DNA of 64,000 nt. It comes from Prorocentrum cordatum. Lineage: Eukaryota > Sar > Dinophyceae > Prorocentrales > Prorocentraceae. Below are positions 21,457 through 31,830 of the stretch, in pieces. The DNA is taken from the NCBI GenBank assembly GCA_963575745.1, contig CAUYUJ010018715.1, forward strand, positions 386,001 to 450,000, given 5' to 3'. Made by a program: the position numbers and the translations under genes. Position 1 is the first letter of the stretch. Every line of letters begins with the position of its first letter. The notes beneath the pieces were generated by a model. That model was not told the DNA's origin, did no database searches, and saw only the letters and a program-made list of their open reading frames with translations.

Positions 21457-21934
21457 TCACTCGAGGACGCGGCAGGCGCTGCGGGGAGAGTACCAGACTC
21501 ACTCCCAAACGCGTGAGCTTCAAGAGGCTGGACGACCGAAACACTCGCCAGAGCTGCATGTCACCGCTGTACCCGCGGCGAGGGTGCGACCGGAGCCCAC
21601 CAGCAGCGGGACCGGCAATCGGTTAATCACCCCGCAGCAGGCTAACGGTGGGGGGGTTGGAGAGGTCAGAAGATCGAGGAGGAATCGACAGAGGGCTGAA
21701 CATGGAGGATCCCGGATTGTTAGGCTTCTCGGTGCTTTTGACCCTCCATTCTGGGAGACTGGGGAGACCTCTGGAGACGGACAGCTTGGGGAAAGATCGA
21801 AGATTGAGGTTAGAGTATCCTGGTGCTCCTCCACCTGGTCGGAAGCAGCATCCAGATTCTTACACAAAAGGTGGTATGTTAGCCAGCGTGTACCCCAAAC
21901 AATGATTAGTTGCAAAAGATGCTCTGCAATCTAG
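21457..21934. CDS. Open frames on both strands after a family K element
   Basis: Plus: ALRGEYQTHSQTRELQEAGR then HSPELHVTAVPAARVRPEPT. Minus: KNLDAASDQVEEHQDTLTSI then FDLSPSCPSPEVSPVSQNGG and SALCRFLLDLLTSPTPPPLA. Both look coding-like, so at least one is real or this is a dead transposon fragment. No motif recognised. Confidence 0.3.
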
Positions 21935-21939
21935 GCGGT

Positions 21940-22480
21940 GCTGTCAAGTGGTGCGTTCTATGTGGCGCAAAGCAAAAGAAAGCAGTACAACGCCGTGCAA
22001 AGCCATCGAAAGCAATGCACAGCATTGCAAAGCAATGCACAGCTATGCGAACCAATGCAAACAATCGATGCAACTCAATGCAATTCAAAGCGATGCCAGA
22101 CGATCGCTACAGTGCACAACAATGCAACGCAACAAAAATTCGACGAACGGCAATGCAAAACAATGTACTGGCAATGCAAAGCTATGCAACACGCAAAGAC
22201 AAATAACGAAAAACGATGCAAAGCAATCCAAAGCAATGCCAAGCAATGTAAAAGGATGCACATTAATGCAAAGCAATGAAAAGCTATGCAAAGAACTGCG
22301 CAGCAATGCAAAGCCATGCAACGCAACGTGAAGGAATGCAAAGCAAAGCAACGCCGTGCAGCGCAGAACAACGTAAGGCGACTTCGTGCAGCGCAGTGCA
22401 GAGCAGAGCAGTGCGAGTGCAATGCAAAGCAGTGCAGCGCAATGGCATCGCAAAGCACCGCAAAGCAACGCAAGCTGACA
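21940..22480. repeat. GCAATGCAAA degenerate array
   Basis: Over 50 loosely spaced GCAATGCAAA and GCAAAGCAAT units. A related ATGCTATGC array lies at 40370-40580. Both-strand open frames here are repeat artefacts. Confidence 0.7.
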
Positions 22481-22677
22481 CAGTGGGATTGCAATGACGT
22501 GGAGTGCGCTTGCAACGACATGCGACTGTCATACCACGGGGGTGCTTTGGGGGGTGCAGCGTGGCGGCGGCGTGCGGGCGGGAGCGGCACCGCCGAGGCG
22601 GCCGACGGGTTATCGACTGGGACAACTGATGCGGCGGCTGACGGGACCGGAGCCGACGGGGAGGCAAGACAAACGAG

Positions 22678-22855
22678 CAACACACACCCATACCCATAGG
22701 GGGTCGTTGAGAGGAGGACTGGCTATGGGTATGGGTGCGGGATGTCGGACCCTGGGGAACGCTCCCGTTCGAGCGGGGACCCCCATCCGACAACACGCAC
22801 CCATAGCCCCCTCCGACCCCCCTATGGGAATGGGTGTGTGTTGTTGGTTTGTCAG
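22678..22855. repeat. Nested fold-back
   Basis: Outer arms ACACACCCATACCCATAGGG (22680) and GACCCCCCTATGGGAATGGG (22826); inner arms CTATGGGTATGGGTGCGGGA (22723) and CATCCGACAACACGCACCCA (22785). Confidence 0.65.
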
Positions 22856-23689
22856 AGGCAAGCGGGCCCAGTTCTGTTGAAGGCAAGTAGGGGCCCTTAA
22901 AAGTGCAAGCACTGCTTGGGGAGTGCAGGGAAGAGCCGTGGACGCCCCGCGAGACCCCTGTGAGCACAGCGTGAGCACACGCGCGAAACATCTGAAGGCA
23001 CTTGCGGCACCCCCTACCCCCAACAAGTTTCAGCGAACTGATCCACTTGATCGAAAGAAGAATAATGTAATGCTGAGAGGGTTTGGCCGATCTAGCGTGA
23101 CTCGCACGCATCTTGCCTGTGCATGTATCTGTACTACGACGAGGCTCGACAGCCTCGCCGATGCGGCGAACGCCGCCGATCCAAAACGGACGGCCGTAGC
23201 CCAAACCGGGCCACAAATCGCCGGACTGGGTGCATCAAACATCTGGAGGCCAGAGACGCCACAGAGCTGGCCAAGTAGACAGGAGCAGAGAAGCAGGAAT
23301 GGGGAAGATGAAGAACTTACTAAGGACCCGGGGACCACAGCCGTGGTGACCAGAACCTCCATCAGAAGCACCAGAGGGCCCACACGAAAACGGAGACGAC
23401 GTCGGCGCTGACGACGGAAACGTGTTTTCCGCCACGCCCGCGCCCGCGCGAGGGCAGGGGTAAGCTCGGGGCGGACGAAAAGGGGGGATATAATGGAGCC
23501 TGGGTTGAGGAGGAGGAGGAGGAGGAGGAGGAGGACGAGGAGGAAGAGGAGGAAGCGCCCCCTGGCGCCAGAAGCGCCAGTGCGAAGGGGTCGAGAAACC
23601 AGCTTCGGCAAGAAAGGACGGGCCTCTGAGAAGAACTGGGATTGAGCAAGGACCGACCGTCCCAGCATTCCTATAGTCCTACCACAAAA

Positions 23690-24060
23690 TGTTCGTAGAC
23701 CCCAGAAATGTTCTAAGAACAACAACCATGTTCTTAGGACATAAACCCGATGTGACAAAACAAGACGGTCCCAACAAGAAATGCTCTAAGGACATCTCGT
23801 GGGAACCACAAAAGGTTCTTTTTGGACGCACGAAGTGGGTACGGACAAAAAAAAAAAAAGTAAAATGCCCAGCAACAACTGTTGTCCCAAACCAACAGCG
23901 GCCGCTGTTGGGCAGGCGGCCTTCTGTCTCGAATGGACACAGGCCGCGGCGGCGTGGACAGCGAGTCCTGTTCAAAATGAACAGGAACTGCTGCTGGGCA
24001 TTGTACCCATTCTCTCCGTACCCACTTCGGGCGTCCAGGTTCTTCGAACATGGCTTGGTA
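23690..24060. mobile_element. Family F repeat split by a family G element
   Basis: ATGTTCTAAGAACAACAACC, then GATGTGACAAAACAAGAC, then GGTTCTT, the G insertion, GGTTCTT and CGAACATGGCTTGG. Collinear with 34210-34345. Confidence 0.7.
23821..24037. mobile_element. Family G element inserted in a family F repeat, with GGTTCTT duplication
   Basis: 217 bp; the ends TTTGGACGCACGAAGTGGGT and CCCACTTCGGGCGTCCA are inverted repeats. GGTTCTT at 23814-23820 is repeated at 24038-24044. The same host repeat without the insertion is at 34313-34345, where AAAAAAGGTTCTT runs straight into AGAACATTGCTTGG. This gives both the target duplication and an empty site. Confidence 0.85.
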
Positions 24061-24629
24061 GGGCTATGGGCACGCCCGGACGCATCGCCACTGCCTCATG
24101 GGCCCTGGGGACCCTGCGGCTCTCGCGTGGACCGGCTCCCCTTGGCGGCGCGCACAAGGGGGTGGGGGGAGGGGGGGGGCTTTCTTCGACGGAGGCTGCT
24201 CCTTAGAAGGAGCGGGCCCTACATCTGCAGATGAGGCCCTCGCCTTCTGAGAAGCAGGGGTGCTTCTCAGAAGCCCTTTTTCTTGCGCAGGCTGCCGAGC
24301 GCACGCGCTCGTAGCGTCAGAAACTCAGAAGCCCTCCCCCCTCCCCCCACCCCCCTCTGCGCGTGGAGTCGGGCTCCTCCCGGGGCGTCGGGCTCTGGCG
24401 GTCGTGGGGCCCGTGCAGGGCCCGAGGAGGAGGCCCAGCGCCGGCGGCAGACTTCCCAGGAGGCCCTCGCTCTGCCAGGGCGCGCATCCCTCCTGCTGCG
24501 GTCGGGGGCTCCTCGAAGGGGGACGAGGGGGGAGGAGGAGGAGGAGGAGGGGGAGGGGGAGGAGGAGGAGGAGGAGGAGGAGGAGGAGAAGAAGGAGGAG
24601 GAGAAGGAGGAGGAGGAGGAGGAGGAGGG

Positions 24630-24790
24630 ACACAAGGACACACAACAAAATACACACACAAATACAGGGATTGCCGATCTTATCCCATCTTTTCTGGGTT
24701 TTCGTCTTACTTCCCCCCACTTTGCATAGTTTCCCACCTCTCCCTGGGACTCCACAGTGAATTGTGTCTGCGTGTTTTTGCTCCTCCTGA
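24630..24790 (+). mobile_element. Family A element, diverged
   Basis: GGACACAAGGACACACAAC, then TTTTCTGGGTTTTCGTC, then AATTGTGTCTGCGTG and TTGCTCCTCCTGA. Preceded by a GGA repeat. Confidence 0.5.
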
Positions 24791-24838
24791 CTCCTGCTCC
24801 GCGTGTCGCGGCGGTGCTAGGTCCTGCACGCGGGTAGC

Positions 24839-25200
24839 GTGTCGATCCGCTTCGCGGGGAGGGAGGCCGAGAGAGGCTCGGGGCGTCGACGCGCGGGAGA
24901 TTGGGAGGCGGTCCGCGCGTCCCGCCGGAGCGTGGCGGGCCAGAACCGGCAGCACGATGCGCTGGGAGCAAGCGCATCCTGGCCGCACATGCAGTGGATT
25001 GCGCACCTGCAGAGGCCTCCTGGATCACGTCCGAGCAGACGGGTCGTCGGAGGACCGCGCCCTGCCGCCGATGCATCGGCGCCGCCGGCGTGGAGGACAG
25101 CGGTCTCCACGTCAAGCCACGTCGCTGATGCATCGGCGCTGCGGGACGACCCTTCGACCCTCGAGCATTTGCGAGGCCGCACGAGCACGTCCGAGGACAG
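24839..25200 (+). CDS. Open frame ahead of a Glu-rich repeat
   Basis: Reads AGREAERGSGRRRAGDWEAV then WPHMQWIAHLQRPPGSRPSR and HVADASALRDDPSTLEHLRG before running into a GAG repeat (poly-Glu). It contains GATGCATCGGCG palindromes that recur at 33020 and 55790, so it may be repeat rather than gene. Confidence 0.2.
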
Positions 25201-26076
25201 GGGCGAGGAAGAAGAGGAGGAGGAGGAGGAGGAGGACAGGGGCGAGGAAGAGGAGGAGGAGGAGGAAGGGGAGGAGGATGGGGAGGAGGATGAGGAGGAG
25301 GAGGAGGAGGAGGAGGAGGAGGAGGAGGAGGAGGAGGAGGACGACGAGAGCCCCTGGGGACCCTGGATCCTCCTAGACGGCGTCCTACTCGGACCCCATC
25401 TGGGAGGTACCCCCCCCTCTCCAGGTCCCCCCCCTTCGGTCCGACCCGAGAGGGGGCAAGCGAGCGCTACAGCTCGGTCAACTCCCACGTCGTACCGCCG
25501 GCCACCAGCCTGCCGCGCCCTCCCGAGTTTCCCCCATCCTGACGTCCTCATGCCTCTTTATGACTCCTCCCTTTCTCCGCCTTTTCCCCCCTCCCCCCTT
25601 CCTCCCCTTCCTCACCTCCTCGTGCCTCTTGATGTCTTCTACCCCACCACCTCCTCTCTCAATCCCCTCCTCCTCCCGAACCTCCCTCCTCCCCCACCTC
25701 CCTCCTCTGCTCGCCTCTTCCTGCAACTCCTCCCTGCCAGGTCTTGCCCTCGATGCTCGATCATCCGAAGATCCAGAATTTTAGACCTATGGGGTGCCAC
25801 TTTCAAGAGGGCCTCCGGGAACCTCAGGGGGTATCCAGGAGTCAGGGCCTAGTGCGGCACTGAAGCCTACCACCTCCTCTTCCCTGCCTCAATTTCCCCC
25901 TTATCCCCTTTCCCAATTCCCCCTCCTCCCTCTCCCTGTCCTTCGCAGCTCTCACTTTCCCCCTCCCTACGCGTACTCCCTGTCCTCCTCCTCCTCCTCC
26001 TCCTCCTCCTCCTCCTCCTCCTCCTCCGCCTCCTCCTCCTCCTCTTCTGCCCGCTCTACCTCCCGTTATTTCTCTT

Positions 26077-26113
<37 letters not shown>

Positions 26114-26220
26114 TTATCGCTCTCTCTCTCTCTCTCTCTCTCTCTCCCAATCCCCTGCGATGTACCCTTTACCCTCCTCCTCCTCCTCCTCCTCCTCCTC
26201 CGCCTCCTCCTCCTCCCGGC

Positions 26221-26395
26221 CTGTCGAACAACTTCTCGGCGCACGCGGCCGCCGGAGAGAGGACGCCACCGGCCCGCTCCGCCTTTGGCAAGTCGTTGAG
26301 GGCGAGGGCCGCCTCGACGAACATGCGCGCGGTGTCCTTGTAACCTGGGTCGGTGTAGAACTTCATGACGCCCTTGCAGCTGGGGCTCTTGGCCT
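26221..26395 (-). CDS. SCCPDH: SCCPDH-like gene, C-terminal exon
   Basis: Encodes CKGVMKFYTDPGYKDTARMF, then VEAALALNDLPK and GGVLSPAAACAEKLFDR. In family members the C-terminus reads as a DPGY/GY-type turn, an AMVQAAM helix, then GGV(F/L)(T/S)PGAA and a final LIDRL, so the match is direct. The exon begins after CGGAG and ends at a GC donor (GACAG then GCCGGG) in phase 2. A last short exon encoding about 10-20 residues is expected below 26220 but was not found; 25560-26215 is mostly CTC and CT repeat. The intron from 26396 to 29284 is about 2.9 kb and holds an unrelated open frame (26646-27260), a family M copy and a degenerate GGCCTCTTGG tract. Confidence 0.75.
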
Positions 26396-26645
26396 CTCCG
26401 GCGGCGCGCCCAAGGAGGAGCAGGAGAGAAGGATGACGCGCATCCTGCATGATCCCGGCCTCGGTCTGTGGGGCCGAGAGGACTCCCGAGGAGGCAGGCA
26501 ATGCGGAAATCATGGGTCATATCGGAATATCGGACTACGTCGGAATTGCGTCGGATTTACACTGGACTGACGCCGGAACATCGCCGCGCGAGCGTCGACC
26601 ATAGCTTCCGGAGCTGACGTGTGGACTGAGTAAATGATACAACTA

Positions 26646-27260
26646 TTACGCGCCGCGCGAGGCCTCCAGGATTTTCCTCATAAAGTTAACAGGGGATACG
26701 TTGACCCTTATCCCAGGCATCGTGGGGTCTTCGAATGGACCAACAATTTGGGGCCCAACCCTGGGATCTACAGTTAGGAGGCGCTCATCCTCGATAGGGG
26801 TGCGTCCAAATAGCTTCCTGGTGGTGTATCCCAGGGTCTCCCTCCTTTTTTGAACGGCTTCAGTTTGCATCGGAAAGGCTGGAGCTGGGAGAGATACACC
26901 GCCTGCGAGCAGGACGCCCTCTAAGATCTTGTTTTTCTCATTCGCGATCACGGGCGTGATCGGGAGAGGGAGAGGGGGGGGAATTCGTCCCTTCCCGATC
27001 ACATCACGGCGGGGGGCCGCCGGTAATCGTAGCAAATGGTCGACGAATCCGTAGGCAGTCGTCGCAAATGTGGGCAGAATAGCGTGACGTGTTCCGGGGG
27101 GGGGGGGAGGGGAGAGGGCCGTTATCGCGGCCGTTATCGCCCAACCCCTTACAACACAGGCTCTGAGAGGCGGGGTGTCTTCTTGGAAGCCCTCCCTCCT
27201 GTTTGGGGAACAGACAAATACCGATACCGCAACCTCCCGAGCCTCGCCTTGGGCGCGCAC
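26646..27260 (-). CDS. Uncharacterised open frame inside an SCCPDH-like intron
   Basis: The best part is at the 3' end: VIANEKNKILEGVLLAGGVS, then RRETLGYTTRKLFGRTPIED, then VGPFEDPTMPGIRVNVSPVN and FMRKILEASRGA with a stop. It is on the same strand as the host gene. Codon third positions are less G/C-biased than in the SCCPDH-like exons, suggesting a recent insertion or a mobile fragment. Not recognised. Confidence 0.35.
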   Translation of the reverse strand: MRAQGEAREVAVSVFVCSPNRREGFQEDTPPLRACVVRGWAITAAITALSPPPPPGTRHAILPTFATTAYGFVDHLLRLPAAPRRDVIGKGRIPPPLPLPITPVIANEKNKILEGVLLAGGVSLPAPAFPMQTEAVQKRRETLGYTTRKLFGRTPIEDERLLTVDPRVGPQIVGPFEDPTMPGIRVNVSPVNFMRKILEASRGA

Positions 27261-27397
27261 TGGCCAGGATTTCCGGGCGAATGCAGCTGTGGCAGCGATC
27301 CCCGCCCCCGGAGCCTCTGGAGGGCGAGCACGAGATACGCCAGCGCTATAAAAATACCCTTTCTCGAAAAAGTCACGCAGTCGGTATAATTACCATA

Positions 27398-27560
27398 ATC
27401 ATGCGTTCGGAGGTCCGCGCGGAGTTCTCGGATCGGCGCTGGACCCAGCTCCACCAGCGCGCGGAGCGCGCAAGGGGGTCGCCGGAAGCGCCACCAGGGG
27501 GAAGGGCGGTCCAGCGCCGAAACACGAAACCCGCATGGACAGCCGAACGCTCGATGTCTC
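27398..27560. mobile_element. Family M hairpin element
   Basis: GCGTTCGGAGGTCCGCGCGG, GGATCGGCGCTGGACC; right arm GGTCCAGCGCCG and GCCGAACGCTCG. Confidence 0.65.
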
Positions 27561-28029
27561 CTCTTCGATGTAAGCAGATACACATACACGCATGGATGAC
27601 ACATACATGTGTGCATGTGTATGGATGTACCTATAAATGTATATCTCTCTGTATGTATACATATATATGATAGAACCAACAAGCGCGCTTCGCGCGCGCT
27701 CAAGTTCTAGCTAGGCTTGATAGGCTAACTCATGTAATATTATTATGGTCGCTTCTTGCGTCCAGGGACTCCCTTGGAGGCACTGCGCAAGCCTCGGAAT
27801 CGTATAGAAGGGGAAGTGCGGAAATGCAGAAATCAGTCATTTCCATTTGGTATTCAACGATTTGGGATCCTCAAAAGCAAAAGCTTCCTGGGTTCTTTTG
27901 GAGGAAGTGAGGGGGGTCTGAATTATGGCCTGTTGCGCAAGAGTAGATCGGGGGCCAAAGTTTTAAAGAAGGAACTGTAGGATTTCTATTATTTTCCAGT
28001 TCCTCGGCGCTGTTCGGCGCTGTTTTTTG

Positions 28030-29010
28030 TTAGTGCCTCGCGGGTTTTGTTTGCCGGGCCCCTCAGAAGTGTGGCATCTTCCGGACCCCCTGGGGGGTCT
28101 GGAGGCCTCCTGCAGGCCTGCAGAGCCGTCGGAAGGGTGTCTCGGGCTGCGCGGGAGCGTGTTGGGCCGTTCTTTACGTTCTGGGGGCTCCTTGGGGTCG
28201 TCATGGGCTGTCCCTCGGCGTCATGGGGTCTTCCTCGGGAAGCCGGGAGGCGCGGTACCGGCCAGATGTCAGGGGATGTGTAGGACCCCCGAGTAGGAGT
28301 CCCACTTTGAAAAAAATGAATTCTGGGAATTCCCTATTTTTTTCAAATCCTCAATCTTCGAGGGTTCGAAGCGGGAGAACGTGAGAAGGCTAAAAACATT
28401 AGAAAAAACACGGCGGCTCTCGCAGCTCTCTTGGGCTGTTCTTGGAGCCTCTCGGGGTCTTTCTGGGGCCTCTCAGGGATCGGGGGTGTGTTCGGGGCCT
28501 CTGGGGGGTCCCAGAGGCCTCTTGGAGGTCTCCGGAAGCCTCCTGCTCCCGCTCTTGGGCTCATCTTGGGCCTGCTCTGGGTGGTCTGGGGTTGTCCTGG
28601 GCGCCTCTTCGGCAGTCTTGGAGCCTTCTTGGCCGGTCTTGGGGCCGTCCTGAGGGTCCATTGGGTGGTCTTGGGGCGGTCTTGGGAGCCTTTTCGGCGC
28701 TCTTGGACGCTGGAAGCTCGAAAACGCGAGGAGCCAAAAACATAGGAAAAAACAATGCAAATCTTCGATTTTGGCCTCTTCGAGCCGTCTCGGGACGCCT
28801 CTCGGACCTCTCTTGGGGTCTCTTGGAAGTTACCTGGGAACCTCGAGAGCCGTCGAAAGGCTGATTTGGGCTGCCTAGGAGCGTCTTGGACCATCCTTTC
28901 GCATTCTGGGCGCTCCTGGGAGTCGTCTTGGGCCCTCCTGGAGCGCTGTGGAGGCTCCCGGGAACGCCCGGGGGGGCGGTACCGGGAGCGTTCCCGAGAT
29001 GTGGCGGGGA
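28030..29010. repeat. GGGCCTCTTGG-type tract
   Basis: Same family as 15760-17110, with GCTCGAAAACGCGAGGAGCC near 28715 and CAAATCTTCGATTTTGGCC near 28757. Inside the SCCPDH-like intron. Confidence 0.65.
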
Positions 29011-29284
29011 GGCGTGGCACCCGGGGCCGCGGGGGGTTATTATTGTTATTCGTATTATTATTATTATTATTACCACTCGTATTATTAGTAATATTGTTGT
29101 TTTTATCAGTGTTATTATTATTATTATGATTATTATTACTATTGATATTATTGTGCTGATACTTCTCATTAATACTATATCTGTATGTAACATAAGCACA
29201 GACATATAAGTCCCTCTCTCTGTTTCCATTCATCTGGGTGGTTCTCCTCCCTTGCCCCCGTCCTCTTCTCCCCCCGACGCGCAC

Positions 29285-29449
29285 GGCCGGCCTTCGTGGA
29301 GGCGTACCCAGTGACGGTCAGGAAGCCCTGCGCCATCTCCTCCCTGCTGGGGCCACCGCCCTCCTCTGGCAGCGCCCCGAGCCTGCGCCAGAGGCCCATC
29401 GTGAAGGGGAGGTACATGCTCATCCCGAAGGCTACCTCACAGAGGGAGA
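29285..29449 (-). CDS. SCCPDH: SCCPDH-like gene, membrane-segment exon
   Basis: Encodes SLCEVAFGMSMYLPFTMGLW, then a short linker and PSREEMAQGFLTVTGYAST. This matches the SCCPDH region where a hydrophobic segment is followed by a GP-x-x-x-Q/E-x-x-x-A-x-F-x-x-T-x-x-G-x-G/A motif. The acceptor is the AG at the end of the family K element (minus strand, GGCGAG). The donor GTGCGC follows 29285, and a GT-AG intron to 26395 would join in phase 1 to give TKAGQAKSPS. Same strand and order as exon 1, so this is the same gene. Confidence 0.72.
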
Positions 29450-29585
29450 CTCGCCACACCTCAGACGTCCACTCCGCGTGCACGGTCCAACTTCCTGCGT
29501 ATTGTTTCGCTGCGCCAGCTGATCCAAGATGCTCCTGACTGGTCCTCGCCAAGAAAAAATGCACACGTCCGAGCTCGAGCGATGC
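29450..29585 (-). mobile_element. Family K introner copy acting as a GC-AG intron in the SCCPDH-like gene
   Basis: A 136-bp family K copy. On the minus strand it starts GCATCGCTCG and ends GTGTGGCGAG. Both ends carry the family inverted repeat, so GC and AG are present in either orientation. It separates the micro-exon at 29586-29615 from the exon at 29285-29449, and its removal keeps the frame open. Confidence 0.7.
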
Positions 29586-29615
29586 CAAGTAGAAGCGTCC
29601 ACATCGGCATAAACG
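29586..29615 (-). CDS. SCCPDH: SCCPDH-like gene, 30-nt micro-exon
   Basis: A 30-nt stretch left between a family M element and a family K element. Read after an AG (end of M, CTCCGAG) and before a GC donor (start of K), it encodes FMPMWTLLLV in the frame that joins exon 3 at 29449. The joined peptide runs FMPMWTLLLVSLCEVAFGMS, a hydrophobic stretch where family members have their membrane-associated segment. Seen: frame and boundaries. Inferred: that it is really spliced in; without RNA data it could be part of one larger intron. Confidence 0.5.
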
Positions 29616-29769
29616 CTCGGAGGTCCGCGCAGACTTCCCGAGTCGGCGCGCTGGACCCCCCCGCCTGGCGGCGCCTGCGGCGCAGCGCCTGGTGCGCTCC
29701 GCGTACCGGTCGAGGGGGTCCAGCGCCGATCCGAGAGAGCCGCGCGGGCCTCCGAACGTGTACTGTGCT
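29616..29769. mobile_element. Family M hairpin element inside SCCPDH-like intron 1
   Basis: GC-rich element with inverted repeats of about 45 bp (ACGTTCGGAGG, GCGCGG, TCGGCGCTGGACC at one end and the complement at the other) around a short GC-rich centre. On the gene strand it starts GCACAGTACACG and ends CTCCGAG, so it could be a GC-AG intron like the copy at 55518-55644. Confidence 0.65.
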
Positions 29770-29774
29770 TATCT

Positions 29775-29942
29775 GACTACCTACCAGGCCACCCCAACCC
29801 AACCCGAAGACCCGAATTTCGGGTTGGGGGGGTAAAGGTTCCACATGTGTTTTCTCGACGTTTCCCGCCCCCCCCCCCCACTGGAAATCGAAGGTAAATC
29901 TGAGCCTTCGGGTTGGGTTGGGGTGGTTTGGTGGGTGGTGAT
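29775..29942. mobile_element. Family C element with TATCT target duplication
   Basis: 168-bp element. Its ends are inverted repeats containing CCACCCCAACCCAACCCGAA; the centre holds TTCCACATGTGTTTTC and CACTGGAAAT. Direct repeats TATCT at 29770-29774 and 29943-29947 flank it. It lies at the 3' end of exon 1, so it inserted next to or in coding sequence and is now part of intron 1. Other copies: 13024-13168, 13287-13450 and 19743-19925. Confidence 0.75.
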
Positions 29943-30776
29943 TATCTCAATTTCTTCCTCCAATGCCTGGAACATTCCTGTCATGCCCACGTCGCTGCTG
30001 TCCAGGAGGGCCTCGTGGTACTCGAGATCAGGGGCCATCTGCAGTACCGCGTTCGTGCGCCGCACCGCGTTGGCCATCACGGGCCCCATGACCCACGGGC
30101 TGCCATTCGCCCCGACCTCCTGGTAAAACTGGCTTCCCTTGGGCAGCGTCACTTTGGTGCCATACTCCGACTTCTTCCCGTCCACGAGATACAGGGGGTC
30201 GAAGCCCAGCCCCCCTCTCGGCGGCTTGGACTTCATGTTCAACATTGCCGTCTGGAGGGTTCCGTTGCTGGGCCTCGACTTCATCTCTGCGAGGATCTTC
30301 ACGCCGGTGAGCTCACTACCCAAGTGCTTCCACAACTTCCACACCATTAAGTCCCATGGGACACAATCCTGCCCACAATGCACGACAATACGAGCGCCAC
30401 TCTCCTTTGCTTGGGCGTCGTACTTATCGATCATCATCCGGAAAAATGTAGACTCGCCGCTTGTGTCAACGTAGTCCACGCCGAGCTTGGCGCAGGCCTT
30501 GACGAGAGGCTCGCCGTACTCGACGAACGGGCCGATCGCAGTGGCCACGCACCTGGCCTTTTTCACCACCTCCTCGACGTCGTCCTGAGAGGCGCTGACA
30601 ACATCGAGCACGAAAACGTCCGGCTTGGAAGAGGCCCCATCGATCTTCTTCTCGAGCTTCTCGCGGTTTCGACCGCAAATCGCAAACTTGAGGCCCGGCT
30701 TCTGCAGAAGAAACTCGAGGGCCAGTGACCCAGTGAATCCGGATGCTCCGAAGAGGATCACGTCGTACAGGGCCAT
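29943..30776 (-). CDS. SCCPDH: Saccharopine dehydrogenase-like oxidoreductase, exon 1
   Basis: First exon of an NAD(P)-binding oxidoreductase of the SCCPDH/trans-acting enoyl reductase family, about 277 residues. Seen: start ATG at 30774-30776; an N-terminal Rossmann nucleotide-binding motif GASGFTG at residues 10-16; then a block reading AIGPFVEYGEPLVKACAKLG near residue 85, followed by VDYVDTSGE, and CGQDCVPWDLM near residue 140, all typical of the family. The true substrate of eukaryotic members is poorly known, so saccharopine activity should not be assumed. The frame runs on into a family C element, so the exon ends near 29943-29952; the exact donor is unresolved because the 5-bp target duplication TATCT sits there. 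Third codon positions are strongly G/C. Exons 2 to 4 lie downstream on the same strand. The summed exons encode about 400 residues, close to the 429 of the human protein. Confidence 0.88.
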
Positions 30777-31393
30777 GCAGTCCGCTCCACGCGATCGCCC
30801 AGAGGGCGAGGAGGGGAAGGAGGAGGAAGATTGTAACCGGCCTCGAGCCTATCCCAATCCCTAATCCTTGAGATTGACAAGCCCGAGTGCGATGCCCGTC
30901 TCAGGGATGCGCCCTCAGAGACTGTGGGAGCCGTCGAGATTGGTATGGAGATAAGGTGATGCCAACCATAAGGATATGGATCTAAGGGGGGGGGGGGCGG
31001 AGGAGAGGGGTGAGGGGGACGCGGGGGGCGAGAAGAGGGCAGGGGGGGGGGCGGGAGGGCGGAGGAAGCGGACGGCGGAGGTAGAGGGTGAAAGAGGCGG
31101 AGGATCACGAAAAGGAGCATCTGCCACGCACCCGCATTGGGGCGAGCCCCCGCTGCGTACCAGCCAAAGCCGACCTGACCGCCAGTTCCCAGATGAAGCA
31201 TGCAACGGAAAGCAGGTTCTTGCCATGGCATTACGGCCCCGTAGAAGAAAGGACGAATCGCCCGAGCCCGACTCCCCGACTTCTGATGTGTTGACTCTCT
31301 CCAAGGGACTCCGTGGGCGTCCCGAGACCCGTTCCCCAGGGCGTGCTCATCCCGAGCCGTGTGCGACGGCACCCGGGCCCGTCCAGAGGGCAC

Positions 31394-31440
<47 letters not shown>

Positions 31441-31531
31441 CGCCGCATAGGGCCCGAGAGGCGAGGGCCCCGAGAAACGGAACACACGTCTTGACGTTGT
31501 CTCGAGAAGCGGGGCTCTCTTAGGCACGCTC

Positions 31532-31830
31532 CAACTGGGTACGGAACAAGGAGGTGAGCTGCGCAACAGCAACGATCATCCCAAACCAACGGCGGCCGCT
31601 GCTGTCCAGGCGACCTTCTACCCAACATCGACGACGTCCGCGGCGACGTGGACAGCGCGTCCGGCTCAAAGTGGGCAGGCACCTGTGTCCGTCTTCGTCG
31701 CCATTCCTTCCGCACCCGTTCCGACCGCATCGATATCCGAATCGGGAAAAACGGCCAGAAACATAAACGATTGGCTCTCCGCGCAGATTTCTTGGATCTG
31801 CGCTGGACCCCCCCCTCCCAGGAGCGCCAA
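31532..31830. mobile_element. Degenerate family G copy followed by a partial family M copy
   Basis: AACTGGGTACGGAACAAGG and ATCCCAAACCAACGG to about 31725 match family G. Then 31745-31830 carries the left arm of family M (AAACATAAACGATTGG, TCCGCGCAG, CTGCGCTGGACC). The M fragment lies between direct repeats CATCGATATCCG (31730) and TATCGATATCCG (31874). Confidence 0.5.

Noticed and set aside
26100-26160. Polypyrimidine tract as a functional splice enhancer
   Set aside because: CT microsatellite is common across the window, and the tract follows rather than precedes the exon on the gene strand.
28362-28385. tRNA T-loop-like GGGTTCGAAG
   Set aside because: No acceptor, D or anticodon arms could be built around it.
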